64,000 bases of DNA, taken from an uncultured Eubacteriales bacterium. GTDB lineage: Bacteria > Bacillota > Clostridia > Christensenellales > Aristaeellaceae. The notes beneath the pieces are model-generated. The model was not told the origin of the DNA, searched no databases, and worked only from the letters and a program-made list of their open reading frames with translations. This document shows, in pieces, positions 16,597-24,818 of the stretch. Every line of letters starts with the position of its first letter. Positions within the stretch are counted from its first letter, which is position 1. The translations under genes and the position numbers were made by a program. The stretch covers positions 62,001 through 126,000 of the forward strand of contig CACZHW010000005.1 in assembly GCA_902781095.1 (NCBI GenBank). Direction: 5' to 3'.

Positions 16597-18529
16597 CTTC
16601 GATGTCTTCGTCGACGGTCAGGAGCGTAAGCTTGCCTGCCTGCTCGTTGACCGCGCAGAGGAGCATGCCGCTGGATTCGATCCCGCGGATCTTCCTGGGG
16701 GCCAGATTGGCGAAGAGGACCACCTTTTTGCCGATCAGCGCTTCCGGTGCATAGTGCTTGGCGATGCCGGAGAGCACCGTGCGCTCCGTATTGCCCACTT
16801 TGAGCCGCAGCTGCAGCAGCTTGTCCGCCTTGGGAACCTTCTGGCACTCCAGGACCTTGGCCACCACCAGCTGGACCGGCTCGAAGCTGTCGATCCCCAC
16901 TTCATCGGCCTGCGTAAAGGTGACCTCTGCCTCCGTCTGGGGTTCCGCTTTTTCCTGTACGGCCGGCATCGCCGTCTCCTTCAGCTCCTTTTCAATATCC
17001 AGCCTCGGGAACAGCGCCTCTCCCTTGTGCACGGTCTGTCCGTCCATAGCGCCGAAGTGTTTGATCGACTCCCAGGTCATAAGCGCTTCGTCGCGGATTC
17101 CCAGCTGCTCGAAAATTCTGGCTGGCGTCCTGGGCATCACGGGTGAGATCGCAACCGCTACGATACGGGCGCACTCCGCCAGCACGTAGAGCACGGTTCC
17201 CAGCCTCCCCCGGTCTTCCTCACGCTTGGCCAGCACCCACGGCATCGTCTGGTCAATGTAGCGGTTGCACTCGCCGATCAGCTTCCACACCTCGCTGAGC
17301 GCGGACGAGAACTGGAGCGCGTCCATATCCGTGGAATACGTCTTCCAAAGATTCTCCGCCTTCGCGATGAGCTGCCGGTCGATCTCCTGATATGCAGCCG
17401 GCTGCGGAACCTTGCCCGCAAAATACTTCTCGATCATGGCGACGCTGCGCGAGACCAGGTTGCCAAGGTCGTTGGCGAGATCCGAATTGATCCGTTTGAC
17501 CAGCGCTTCGTTGCTGAACTCGCCGTCCGCGCCGAAGGGCATCTCTCTCATGAGGAAATAACGGATTGCGTCCGAACCGTACCGCTCGCACAGCTTCACG
17601 GGATCCACGACGTTCCCCTTGGATTTGCTCATCTTTCCGCCGTCGATGACCAGCCAGCCGTGACCGAAGACCTGCTTGGGCAGCGGAAGCCCCAGCGCAT
17701 GGAGCATGATCGGCCAGATGATGGTATGGAAGCGGACGATCTCCTTGCCGACCAGGTGCAGATCCGCGGGCCAGTACTTGCGGTACAGTGAATCGTCCCG
17801 GGAACCGTAGCCCAGCGCCGTGATGTAGTTGGTCAGCGCGTCCACCCACACGTAAACGGTGTGTTTCGGGTCAAAATCCACGGGAATGCCCCATTTGAGC
17901 GAGGTTCTGGAGACGCACAGATCCTGCAGGCCCGGCAGGAGGAAGTTGTTCAGCATTTCAGCCGTACGGGAGCTGGGCTGGATAAACTCCGGGTTGGCTT
18001 TGATATAGTCGATGAGCCAGTCCTGATACTTGGACAGGCGGAAGAAATAGCTCTCCTCGCGCGTCTTTTCGACCGGCCTTCCGCAGTCCGGGCAGCAGCC
18101 GTCCTTCAGCTGCAGCTCCGTCCAGAAGGACTCGCAGGGCGTGCAGTACCAGCCCTCGTATTCACTCTTGTAAATGTCCCCCTGGTCATACAGCTGACGG
18201 AAGATCTTCTGCACGGATTTCACGTGCCGCTCGTCCGTCGTACGGATGAAGTCGTCGTAATCGATGTCCATCATCTTCCACAGCTCTTTGATGCCGGCGA
18301 CGATCTTGTCGACGTACTGCTGCGGCGTCACGCCGGCGTCCTTCGCTTTGCGCTCAATCTTCTGTCCGTGTTCGTCCGTCCCGGTCAGGAAAAACACGTC
18401 ATACCCTGTCAGCTTCTTGTACCGGGCGATCGTGTCCGCCGCCGTCGAACAGTAGCTGTGCCCGATGTGCAGGTTGTCGCTCGGGTAGTAAATCGGCGTC
18501 GTAATATAGAATTTGGGCTTGTTCTGCAT
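16577..18529 (-). CDS. metG: Methionine-tRNA ligase
   Basis: A class I synthetase of about 650 residues. TPIYYPSDNLHIGHSY carries the HIGH motif, CTPCESFW plus CPDCGRP form the zinc knuckle, and KMSKSKGN is the KMSKS loop. A C-terminal Trbp111-like tRNA-binding domain spans about residues 550-650 (VAKVLECQKVPKADKLL). It charges tRNA-Met. ATG at 18529 has GGAGG eight bases upstream; the longer frame to 18559 has no better signal. It is the first gene of metG-tatD-permease-rluA, from the promoter at 18562-18590. The short leader leaves no room for a T-box. Confidence 0.97.
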   Translation of the reverse strand: MQNKPKFYITTPIYYPSDNLHIGHSYCSTAADTIARYKKLTGYDVFFLTGTDEHGQKIERKAKDAGVTPQQYVDKIVAGIKELWKMMDIDYDDFIRTTDERHVKSVQKIFRQLYDQGDIYKSEYEGWYCTPCESFWTELQLKDGCCPDCGRPVEKTREESYFFRLSKYQDWLIDYIKANPEFIQPSSRTAEMLNNFLLPGLQDLCVSRTSLKWGIPVDFDPKHTVYVWVDALTNYITALGYGSRDDSLYRKYWPADLHLVGKEIVRFHTIIWPIMLHALGLPLPKQVFGHGWLVIDGGKMSKSKGNVVDPVKLCERYGSDAIRYFLMREMPFGADGEFSNEALVKRINSDLANDLGNLVSRSVAMIEKYFAGKVPQPAAYQEIDRQLIAKAENLWKTYSTDMDALQFSSALSEVWKLIGECNRYIDQTMPWVLAKREEDRGRLGTVLYVLAECARIVAVAISPVMPRTPARIFEQLGIRDEALMTWESIKHFGAMDGQTVHKGEALFPRLDIEKELKETAMPAVQEKAEPQTEAEVTFTQADEVGIDSFEPVQLVVAKVLECQKVPKADKLLQLRLKVGNTERTVLSGIAKHYAPEALIGKKVVLFANLAPRKIRGIESSGMLLCAVNEQAGKLTLLTVDEDIEDGSEIG

Positions 18530-18561
18530 GGTGCTGCCTCCTGTGTCAGTCAATGGCATTC

Positions 18562-18590
18562 ATTATAAAAACCGGTTACGGGCTTGTCAA
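18562..18590 (-). promoter_or_regulatory. Consensus sigma-A promoter for metG, inside the preceding terminator
   Basis: On the complement TTGACA (18590-18585), 17 bases and TATAAT (18567-18562) form a perfect consensus 33 bases before the metG ATG. The -35 box lies in the loop of the hairpin at 18571-18599, and the -10 box overlaps the end of its T-tract. Confidence 0.88.
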
Positions 18591-18599
18591 GAAACCGGT
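18567..18599 (-). terminator. Terminator of the cell-shape/helicase operon, overlapping the metG promoter
   Basis: ACCGGTT (18599-18593) pairs with AACCGGT (18577-18571) across a 15-base loop on the complement, followed by TTTTATAAT. It starts 2 bases beyond the helicase stop. The long loop makes it a weaker terminator. Confidence 0.55.
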
Positions 18600-18600
18600 G

Positions 18601-19785
18601 TTACACGCCGGTCATAAAGGGCTTCCCGTCCGCTTTGTAACAGAGCGTTCCGAATTCATCGAAGACGAGCGGCGTGGGTTCCGTATCGATGTATTTGAGG
18701 ATCTCATCCATCCGCACGCTTTCGGAAAACGTGACAAACGAAAAGCTGACGCCCTGCCGCTTGGCGCGGCCCGTTCTGCCGATTCTGTGGACATAGTATT
18801 CCTTTTTGTCCGGCAGGTCGTAGTTCATGACGGCTTCCACGTCGTCCACGTCGATGCCGCGCGCCGCGACATCGGTCGCGACGAGGATTTCATATTTTCC
18901 CTTGCGGTATCCGCTCATCACCTTGTCGCGCTGGGACTGGCGGATGTCGCCATGCAGGCACTCGGCGTTGTAGCCCGCCTTCTGCAGCCGCGAACAGAGT
19001 CTCGCCGTCATATCCTTTGTGTTGCAGAAGATCATGACCCGCTTGAACTCGTCGGTATCCAGCAGGTAGAGCAGGTCCTCGTATTTTTCCTTCTGCTCGC
19101 ACTCAATGATGTACTGCGTGATCTTCGGCCGGTTTTCCGCCTCCGGCTGAACCACGATCTCGATCGGGTCTTTCTGGTACTTCCAGGAGACCGTCAGCAC
19201 GTCCTGGTTGGTCGTCGCGCTGAACATGACCAGCTGTCTGGCCGGGTCCGCGCTTTCGATGATCTTCTGAACGTCCTCGATGAAGCCCATCTTCAGCATT
19301 TCATCGGCTTCGTCCAGGACCATCGTATGGACGAACTTGAGCGTGATATTCCCGCGCTGCATGTGGTCCAGCAGCCTGCCGGGCGTGGCCACGATGATTT
19401 GCGGCCTCTTTTTCAGCGCGGCCATCTGCTTTGCAAACGGCTGTCCGCCGTAGATCACCGCGATCCGCACGCCCTTGATAAAGTGGGCCAGGTTCGTCAG
19501 TTCCTCCGCAATCTGCTGCGCCAGTTCCCGCGTCGGGGCCAGGACGACCTCCTGAATCTGCGGGTTGTCCAGCCCGACATACTCCAGCATGGGGATGCCG
19601 AAACCCAGCGTCTTTCCCGTACCTGTCGGCGCAATCGCGATGATGTCGTTGCCCTGCATCATCGGCGGTATGCACTTCCCCTGTATGGCGGTCAGCTCCT
19701 TAAACTGCATCCAGTCAAACGCTTCGACGACCTCTTTGCTGATGCCCATCTGAAGCAGCGCCTCGTGTCCCCCGGAATACTCCAT
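18601..19785 (-). CDS. DEAD-box RNA helicase
   Basis: A minimal DEAD-box helicase of about 394 residues. Motifs in order: a Q-motif region (FKELTAIQ), APTGTGKT, PTRELAQQ, TPGRLLDH, VLDEADEML, SATTNQ, DVAARGIDV and HRIGRTGRA. There is almost no C-terminal extension, unlike DbpA or CshA. Likely roles are ribosome assembly or mRNA turnover. ATG at 19785 has GGAGG upstream; the open frame further upstream to 19995 lies over rodA. It is the last gene after rodA (47-base gap), so it is probably co-transcribed with the cell-shape genes. Confidence 0.94.
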   Translation of the reverse strand: MEYSGGHEALLQMGISKEVVEAFDWMQFKELTAIQGKCIPPMMQGNDIIAIAPTGTGKTLGFGIPMLEYVGLDNPQIQEVVLAPTRELAQQIAEELTNLAHFIKGVRIAVIYGGQPFAKQMAALKKRPQIIVATPGRLLDHMQRGNITLKFVHTMVLDEADEMLKMGFIEDVQKIIESADPARQLVMFSATTNQDVLTVSWKYQKDPIEIVVQPEAENRPKITQYIIECEQKEKYEDLLYLLDTDEFKRVMIFCNTKDMTARLCSRLQKAGYNAECLHGDIRQSQRDKVMSGYRKGKYEILVATDVAARGIDVDDVEAVMNYDLPDKKEYYVHRIGRTGRAKRQGVSFSFVTFSESVRMDEILKYIDTEPTPLVFDEFGTLCYKADGKPFMTGV

Positions 19786-19832
19786 CGTTTTATCCTCCAC
19801 TTTTTTTCCGTATGTCCGCTTCAGGCAGTCCC

Positions 19833-21008
19833 TCAGCCGTACTGCAGCGCCGCAGCATCTCTGTAGACATGGGCGGACTTGTATCTTGTGACGTTGAGCA
19901 CCAGTCCGATTCCCGCCATATTGGCCACGAGGTTCGTGCCCCCGTAGCTGATGAAGGGAAGCGGTATGCCCGTGATCGGCATGACGCCGATGCACATCCC
20001 GACATTTTCAAACACATGGAACAGCAGCATCGCCATGACGCCGTTGATCACCAGACGGCCGAAAGGGTCCTCCGTGTGATAAGAAAGCAGCAGCATCCGG
20101 TAGATGATGAACGCATAGAGCGCCAGCAGAATCATCGCGCCGCGGAACCCCAGCGTCTCCCCCACCACCGTGAAAATAAAATCTGTGTGGTTCTCCGGGA
20201 CGTAGTTGAGGTGCGTCAGCGTCCCCTGTGCCCAGGGGCCCGTCCCGAAGAGCCCGCCGGAGCCGACGGTCACCCGGGAGTTGATGATCTGGTAGCTGCT
20301 GCCCGTCGGATCCGACTCCGGGTTGATGAAGGCGACCAGCCGCAGCCACCGGAAGTTGTTCGTCCGCGCCAGATAGAGAATCACCGGCGTGATCAGCAGC
20401 ACGGCGATGATGCCCATGATCATCATGTTTTTTATGCTGTAGCCGGAACTGAACAGCAGCACGATAAAGATGAACACGAACACCAGCAGCGTGCCGATGT
20501 CCGGCTGCGCAAAAATGAGCACTGCCGGGATACCGAAGTGGATAAAGACATAGATCAGGTATCTCGTGTTCGGCACCGGATTTCCCGGATACCGGGTAAG
20601 CGCTTTTGAAAGCGTGATGATCAGCGCGATTTTAGCCACCTCGGAAGGCTGGAAGGTCCTGTCCAGAAACTGGAACCAGCCGCGCACACCGTTGATCTTG
20701 CTGGTAGCCAGAACGAAAGCCAGCAGCAGAACGTCCACGATATAGATGATGGGCCACATGCGTCCGATCATCTCATAGCGGACGGTCATCATCATCGCCA
20801 CGACGATCATGCTGATGATAACCCAGAGCAGCTGCAGCCTGCCGTTGTTGGCGTCCATGACCAGGTCCTGCATGGAGCGGTCCACGCCCAGCGACGGATT
20901 GTAATTGGCGATCGTAATCGCCAGCACACCGTACAGCGCCAGCGCATACGCTCCGAAAAGCAGCAGCCAGTCGAAATGGGGCCTGGCCAGATAATCTCTG
21001 CGGAACAA
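19833..21008 (-). CDS. rodA: RodA/FtsW/SpoVE-family peptidoglycan glycosyltransferase
   Basis: A 391-residue SEDS protein with about ten transmembrane segments. GVRGWFQFLDRTFQPSEVAK and the C-terminal GIPLPFISYGGTNLVANM are SEDS signatures. It polymerises lipid II during side-wall elongation together with a class B PBP. The TTG start at 21008 follows AAGGAG. It lies 15 bases after the MinD-like gene, in the same operon as PBP2 and mreBCD, which supports RodA rather than FtsW. Confidence 0.95.
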   Translation of the reverse strand: MFRRDYLARPHFDWLLLFGAYALALYGVLAITIANYNPSLGVDRSMQDLVMDANNGRLQLLWVIISMIVVAMMMTVRYEMIGRMWPIIYIVDVLLLAFVLATSKINGVRGWFQFLDRTFQPSEVAKIALIITLSKALTRYPGNPVPNTRYLIYVFIHFGIPAVLIFAQPDIGTLLVFVFIFIVLLFSSGYSIKNMMIMGIIAVLLITPVILYLARTNNFRWLRLVAFINPESDPTGSSYQIINSRVTVGSGGLFGTGPWAQGTLTHLNYVPENHTDFIFTVVGETLGFRGAMILLALYAFIIYRMLLLSYHTEDPFGRLVINGVMAMLLFHVFENVGMCIGVMPITGIPLPFISYGGTNLVANMAGIGLVLNVTRYKSAHVYRDAAALQYG

Positions 21009-21023
21009 AGATGCTCTCCTTTC

Positions 21024-21716
21024 TCAGCTGTGAAGCAAGCTCGCTGCCAGTTTTCTGGCAGCCGCGCCGACGCTCGTGCGCATCAGCGAATGCCGGTCAT
21101 ACGCCGCTGCCGGCAGGGAGGTGTCCCTTTCGATGAAAACCGGCGGCTTCTCTCCGGGCAGGTTCCAGGGTTCTTCCCCTCCGGCGCCGCGCTTGTCCCT
21201 GCCCCCTCCCGCCGTATCGTTGGTCAGGATGATGACTTCCGCAGCGCCCTGTTCCAGTTCTCCGCAGAGCGAAGAGAGACCCCTGTAAGACCAGCGGTCC
21301 GCCCTGGACACCAGCAGCACCCTGTCCTCCTCGGCGAACGGCGTCCTCCGGATTCCCCGGTCGAAAGCGGGCACGTCGATGATGAGGAGCCCGCAATCCT
21401 GCTCCAGCATCCGGATCTCCCTGTCATAGTCCTCGATGAAAGCCGGGTCTTCATGCGAAACCAGGGCATACCGCAGGTTGGGCAGCTTTGGGGGACGGTA
21501 GCAGACCGCTCCGGCTTCCGCCTCTCCCGCGGCCACGTCCGTCAGATCCAGCACGTCCACCTCGTGAACCCCCAGCATTTCGTCCGCGACGCGGCCGCTG
21601 CCGGAAGCATCCAGCAGGATCGTATCCTTCCCGGACTCCGCGGCGGCGAGCGCCAGCGCGACGGCGAGGGTCGATTTGCCGACCCCGCCCGCGAGCGAGT
21701 GTACAAACCATTTCAT
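21024..21716 (-). CDS. MinD/ParA-like P-loop ATPase lacking the signature lysine
   Basis: A 230-residue protein beginning WFVHSLAGGVGKSTLAVAL. MinD/ParA proteins carry KGGVGKT at this place; here the signature Lys is Ala while the P-loop GKST is intact. LLIIDVPAF provides a Walker B-like strand. The position between PBP2 and rodA is where many Clostridia carry minD, but no minC or minE is present. The tail (VGAAARKLAASLL) could form a short amphipathic helix for membrane contact. ATG at 21716 follows GAGGGAA. It may link cell polarity to elongation; function is inferred only from family and position. Confidence 0.8.
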   Translation of the reverse strand: MKWFVHSLAGGVGKSTLAVALALAAAESGKDTILLDASGSGRVADEMLGVHEVDVLDLTDVAAGEAEAGAVCYRPPKLPNLRYALVSHEDPAFIEDYDREIRMLEQDCGLLIIDVPAFDRGIRRTPFAEEDRVLLVSRADRWSYRGLSSLCGELEQGAAEVIILTNDTAGGGRDKRGAGGEEPWNLPGEKPPVFIERDTSLPAAAYDRHSLMRTSVGAAARKLAASLLHS

Positions 21717-21725
21717 GCTTTTCCC

Positions 21726-24257
21726 TCAGTTGGCCAGCCAGTTGGAAGGCGGCAGATAATCGTCTCCGCCCAGCGCGCGGTGCTCCAGATAGTATTTGCA
21801 GATTTCGCGCACGGTAATCGAGCAATAGGCGCCGCTGTACCCGTGCGGGATGTATACGCAGATGGCGATTTCCGGGTTTTCATAGGGTGCGAAGGCCACC
21901 ATCCACGCATTGTTCTCCAGGTCGACGTCGGTCTTCTCGGCCGTTCCCGTTTTAGCGCCGATCTGCTCGCCCAGCGGCCGCCCCAGTGCGGTCTGTCCTT
22001 TGAAGAAGCGTGTCGCTGTACCTTCTGCCTCCGTCACGCCGTACATCCCCTCGCGTATCTTGCCCAGGTATTCGTCCAGATGCTCGTTTTCAAGCTGGGA
22101 TGCCAGGATCGGCTGGCTCTTGCTCAACACCTCGCCGTCAGGCGAGATGATCGAATCCACGAGGCGCAGGTCGTAAACCCGCCCGCCGTTGGCGACGGCG
22201 GCCACGTATCTGGCCAGCGCGACCGGCGTTACCGTCGTAATCGACTGACCGACGGCGCACATGATCGCCTCCGATCCGCCCCATTTAATCTCGTTCAGTT
22301 TCAGGTAGGTATCGCCGGCTACGATCTGCAGGTATACCAGTTCGCGCGGCATATCCAGTTCTTCCATCAGGATGGTACGGATGTTGGGCAGCCAGTCGCT
22401 CTGGTTGTAATCGACCGCCATGTCCATGAGGCGCTTGCAGCACTTGTCCAGCTTCGCCTCTTCAAACGTCATGCCGTAATCCTCGCCGACGTCGATGAGG
22501 ATTCGTTTGATGTTGTTGAACACAAGGAAGGGACGCCACGTCGCCTGCTCAGCTGCGCTGATGGCCTTGTTCTTGTCGTACAGGGTCGTCTGGCTCCCGA
22601 CGTATCCCTGCAGTTCGCCGGGAAGATCGATGCCCGTCTTCGTCGTAAGCCCGTACAGCGCCGCCGTCTTGTATAGCTGATCGTCCGTGTTTTCGTACAA
22701 CCGGGAGCCGACCGTGTAGAAGAAGTAGTTGCAGGAATGGGTCAGCCCCTGCACCACTGTCTGGTCCGCGTGTTTGGACAGCTGCCGGATATTGATCCAG
22801 CATTTCGGCGGTGCGCTCTTGTCGTACTTGTCAAAGTAGCCCTCGTCGCTGATGAGTTCCGTCGTCGTCAGTTCGCCGGAGATCAGCCCCGCCGTCGCCG
22901 TGACCAGTTTGAAGATGGAGCCCGGCGTGTCGCGGGAGCCGATGGCGTAATTGACCAGCGGGTTGCGGGAATCCAGCAGGATGTTTGCCGCCGTCTCCCC
23001 GCCGATGATGAACGCGTTCGGATCGTACGGCGGATAACTCGCCAGCGACAGAACCCGTCCCTCCATGTCGATGACGACGACCGCGCCCTTCTCCGCCAGT
23101 TCGATCGGCTGGGAGTCGAAATCGCGCGTCGTCCCCTGCAGGACCGCCTTGTTGGTATCCAGCCAGGTGTCGGAGTTCAGCAGCACTTCCTGTGCGTCGC
23201 GAATGTAATTCACGTTTTCCTGCAGCGCCGATTCAGCGATGCGCTGCAGGTTGGAATCGATCGTCAGCTTGATGTTGTTCCCGTCCGTCGCTTCCGTCGT
23301 GGAAAGCGTACGGCTGACCGCGCCGTAGCGGTCGATTTCCACCACACGCTTGCCCACGCGCTGCGTCGTGCAGGAGCTCAGCCAGTCCTCCATCGTCTTT
23401 TCGATTCCGTCCAGACCGATCAGGTCGGACAGCGCGTAGCCCTTGTCCCGGTAGGACGCGTAATAGGTATCGTAATTCTGGATCTTTCCGATGTAGCCGA
23501 TGACGTGGGCCGCCAGCGTTCCGTTCGGATAGACGCGCTGCGTGCTGACCGCGACGGTGATGCCCTCCAGCGTCAGCGCCTTAGCCTCGAGCTCGATCAC
23601 CGTTTCCCAGCTGACATTGGACGCGATCGTGATCGGCTGGGAGAGGAACGCGTTGTTCTGCATGGTCTCCCAGACGCCCAGCACCTGGATTTTCTTTTCG
23701 TCGGTCAGCTCGTCGGGCACCCTGTAGCGCCGGCACAGCGATGCGAACAGCTGCTGTTGGTCCACGTTCTGGACGTAGAAGTTGCTTCGCCACATGCGCT
23801 CTCTGGCGTTCTGCTGTGCCTGCGTGTAATCGTTGTTGTTCCAGGAGAAAATCCACAGCCCCGTCATCTCGTCCCGCACGAGGGAGAAAGAAGTGTCCAT
23901 CTTTCCCCCGTTGCGCTCCACGATATCGATGACGCTGATGATGGAATTGGTGTAAACCTGGCTCTGGGACAGTGTCCTTCCGTTTTCATCCGTCGTGGCG
24001 GGCACGAAGTTCGGATCCCGGTAAAACTGGACATTGTAGACCTGCTTGTCGTAGGCAAGCGTCAGGGAGTTGACGTCCATAATGGTACCGCGCGAACCCC
24101 TGCTGGTAATCGTCTTCGTCTTCTTCGCGTCTGCCGCGGCACGGTTCTCCTCGTAATCGACGATCTGCAGCTGAAAAAGCCTCGTTGCCAGCACGACGAA
24201 CATGAAGGCCACGATAATCGCAATGGTTCTGTATCTGCCCAGATAATGATTGTTCAT
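21726..24257 (-). CDS. mrdA: Penicillin-binding protein 2 (class B elongasome transpeptidase)
   Basis: An 843-residue class B PBP. A transmembrane helix (about residues 10-30) precedes a dimerisation domain (TSRGSRGTIMD) and the transpeptidase domain. SIFK holds Ser447, SCN begins at about 508 and KTG at about 769. The SxN-to-KTG distance (about 260) exceeds the usual value by roughly 90-100 residues, owing to an insertion at about 560-655. It crosslinks side-wall peptidoglycan with RodA. ATG at 24257 lies 21 bases past mreD, and the MinD-like gene follows after 9 bases. Confidence 0.94.
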   Translation of the reverse strand: MNNHYLGRYRTIAIIVAFMFVVLATRLFQLQIVDYEENRAAADAKKTKTITSRGSRGTIMDVNSLTLAYDKQVYNVQFYRDPNFVPATTDENGRTLSQSQVYTNSIISVIDIVERNGGKMDTSFSLVRDEMTGLWIFSWNNNDYTQAQQNARERMWRSNFYVQNVDQQQLFASLCRRYRVPDELTDEKKIQVLGVWETMQNNAFLSQPITIASNVSWETVIELEAKALTLEGITVAVSTQRVYPNGTLAAHVIGYIGKIQNYDTYYASYRDKGYALSDLIGLDGIEKTMEDWLSSCTTQRVGKRVVEIDRYGAVSRTLSTTEATDGNNIKLTIDSNLQRIAESALQENVNYIRDAQEVLLNSDTWLDTNKAVLQGTTRDFDSQPIELAEKGAVVVIDMEGRVLSLASYPPYDPNAFIIGGETAANILLDSRNPLVNYAIGSRDTPGSIFKLVTATAGLISGELTTTELISDEGYFDKYDKSAPPKCWINIRQLSKHADQTVVQGLTHSCNYFFYTVGSRLYENTDDQLYKTAALYGLTTKTGIDLPGELQGYVGSQTTLYDKNKAISAAEQATWRPFLVFNNIKRILIDVGEDYGMTFEEAKLDKCCKRLMDMAVDYNQSDWLPNIRTILMEELDMPRELVYLQIVAGDTYLKLNEIKWGGSEAIMCAVGQSITTVTPVALARYVAAVANGGRVYDLRLVDSIISPDGEVLSKSQPILASQLENEHLDEYLGKIREGMYGVTEAEGTATRFFKGQTALGRPLGEQIGAKTGTAEKTDVDLENNAWMVAFAPYENPEIAICVYIPHGYSGAYCSITVREICKYYLEHRALGGDDYLPPSNWLAN

Positions 24258-24278
24258 ACCCGAAACCTTTCAAACCGG

Positions 24279-24797
24279 TCAGTCCTCTGTCGCCGTCTTT
24301 TTGGGGGCGCGCAGAAAACGGTCCACCAGGATCAACGTCGGAATCGTCCAGACCGCCGTATAAGCCGAACACATCAGCATGCGCACCAGGGTCACGAATC
24401 CCTGCTGCGCGCCGATCAGGAACAGGTACCCGATGTCCGTGATTTCCCGAATCATCGTCATGATGAAGCCGAGGATCAGCGCCTCCAGCCACTTTCGGCG
24501 CCGGCGGACGGGCACCTTCCCCTGCAGCAACGCTTTCCCGGCCGGCGCTGCGTAACCGATAAAGGTATAGATGATGATGTTCAGCGCCAGCACGTACCCC
24601 ACGGCCGAATCGTACAGCAGCCCCATAACGGCGCCGGCACAGAAACCGCCGTAGGTTCCGTAATGAAAGGCCAGCGCAACCAGTGCCGCGATCATAAAGT
24701 CGGGGGCGATGCTCTGCAGGCGGACCAGCGCCGAGAGATTCGTCTGGCACAGAACCGCGGCTATCACGACTGCTAGTATTTTAAGCGCTCTCGTCAA
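24279..24797 (-). CDS. mreD: Rod shape-determining protein MreD
   Basis: A 172-residue, strongly hydrophobic protein with about five transmembrane segments and a basic cytoplasmic loop (GKVPVRRRRKWLEAL). Sequence motifs in MreD are weak; the assignment rests on size, topology (APDFMIAALVALAFHYG start) and position between mreC and PBP2. It is a membrane component of the elongation complex. TTG at 24797 has GAGGTGAG upstream. Confidence 0.9.
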   Translation of the reverse strand: MTRALKILAVVIAAVLCQTNLSALVRLQSIAPDFMIAALVALAFHYGTYGGFCAGAVMGLLYDSAVGYVLALNIIIYTFIGYAAPAGKALLQGKVPVRRRRKWLEALILGFIMTMIREITDIGYLFLIGAQQGFVTLVRMLMCSAYTAVWTIPTLILVDRFLRAPKKTATED

Positions 24798-24818
24798 AAC
24801 TCGCTCACCTCATACAGG

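Noticed and set aside
18530-18600. T-box riboswitch before metG
   Set aside because: Only about 35 bases separate the promoter from the ribosome site, too short for a T-box, and no T-box consensus is visible.
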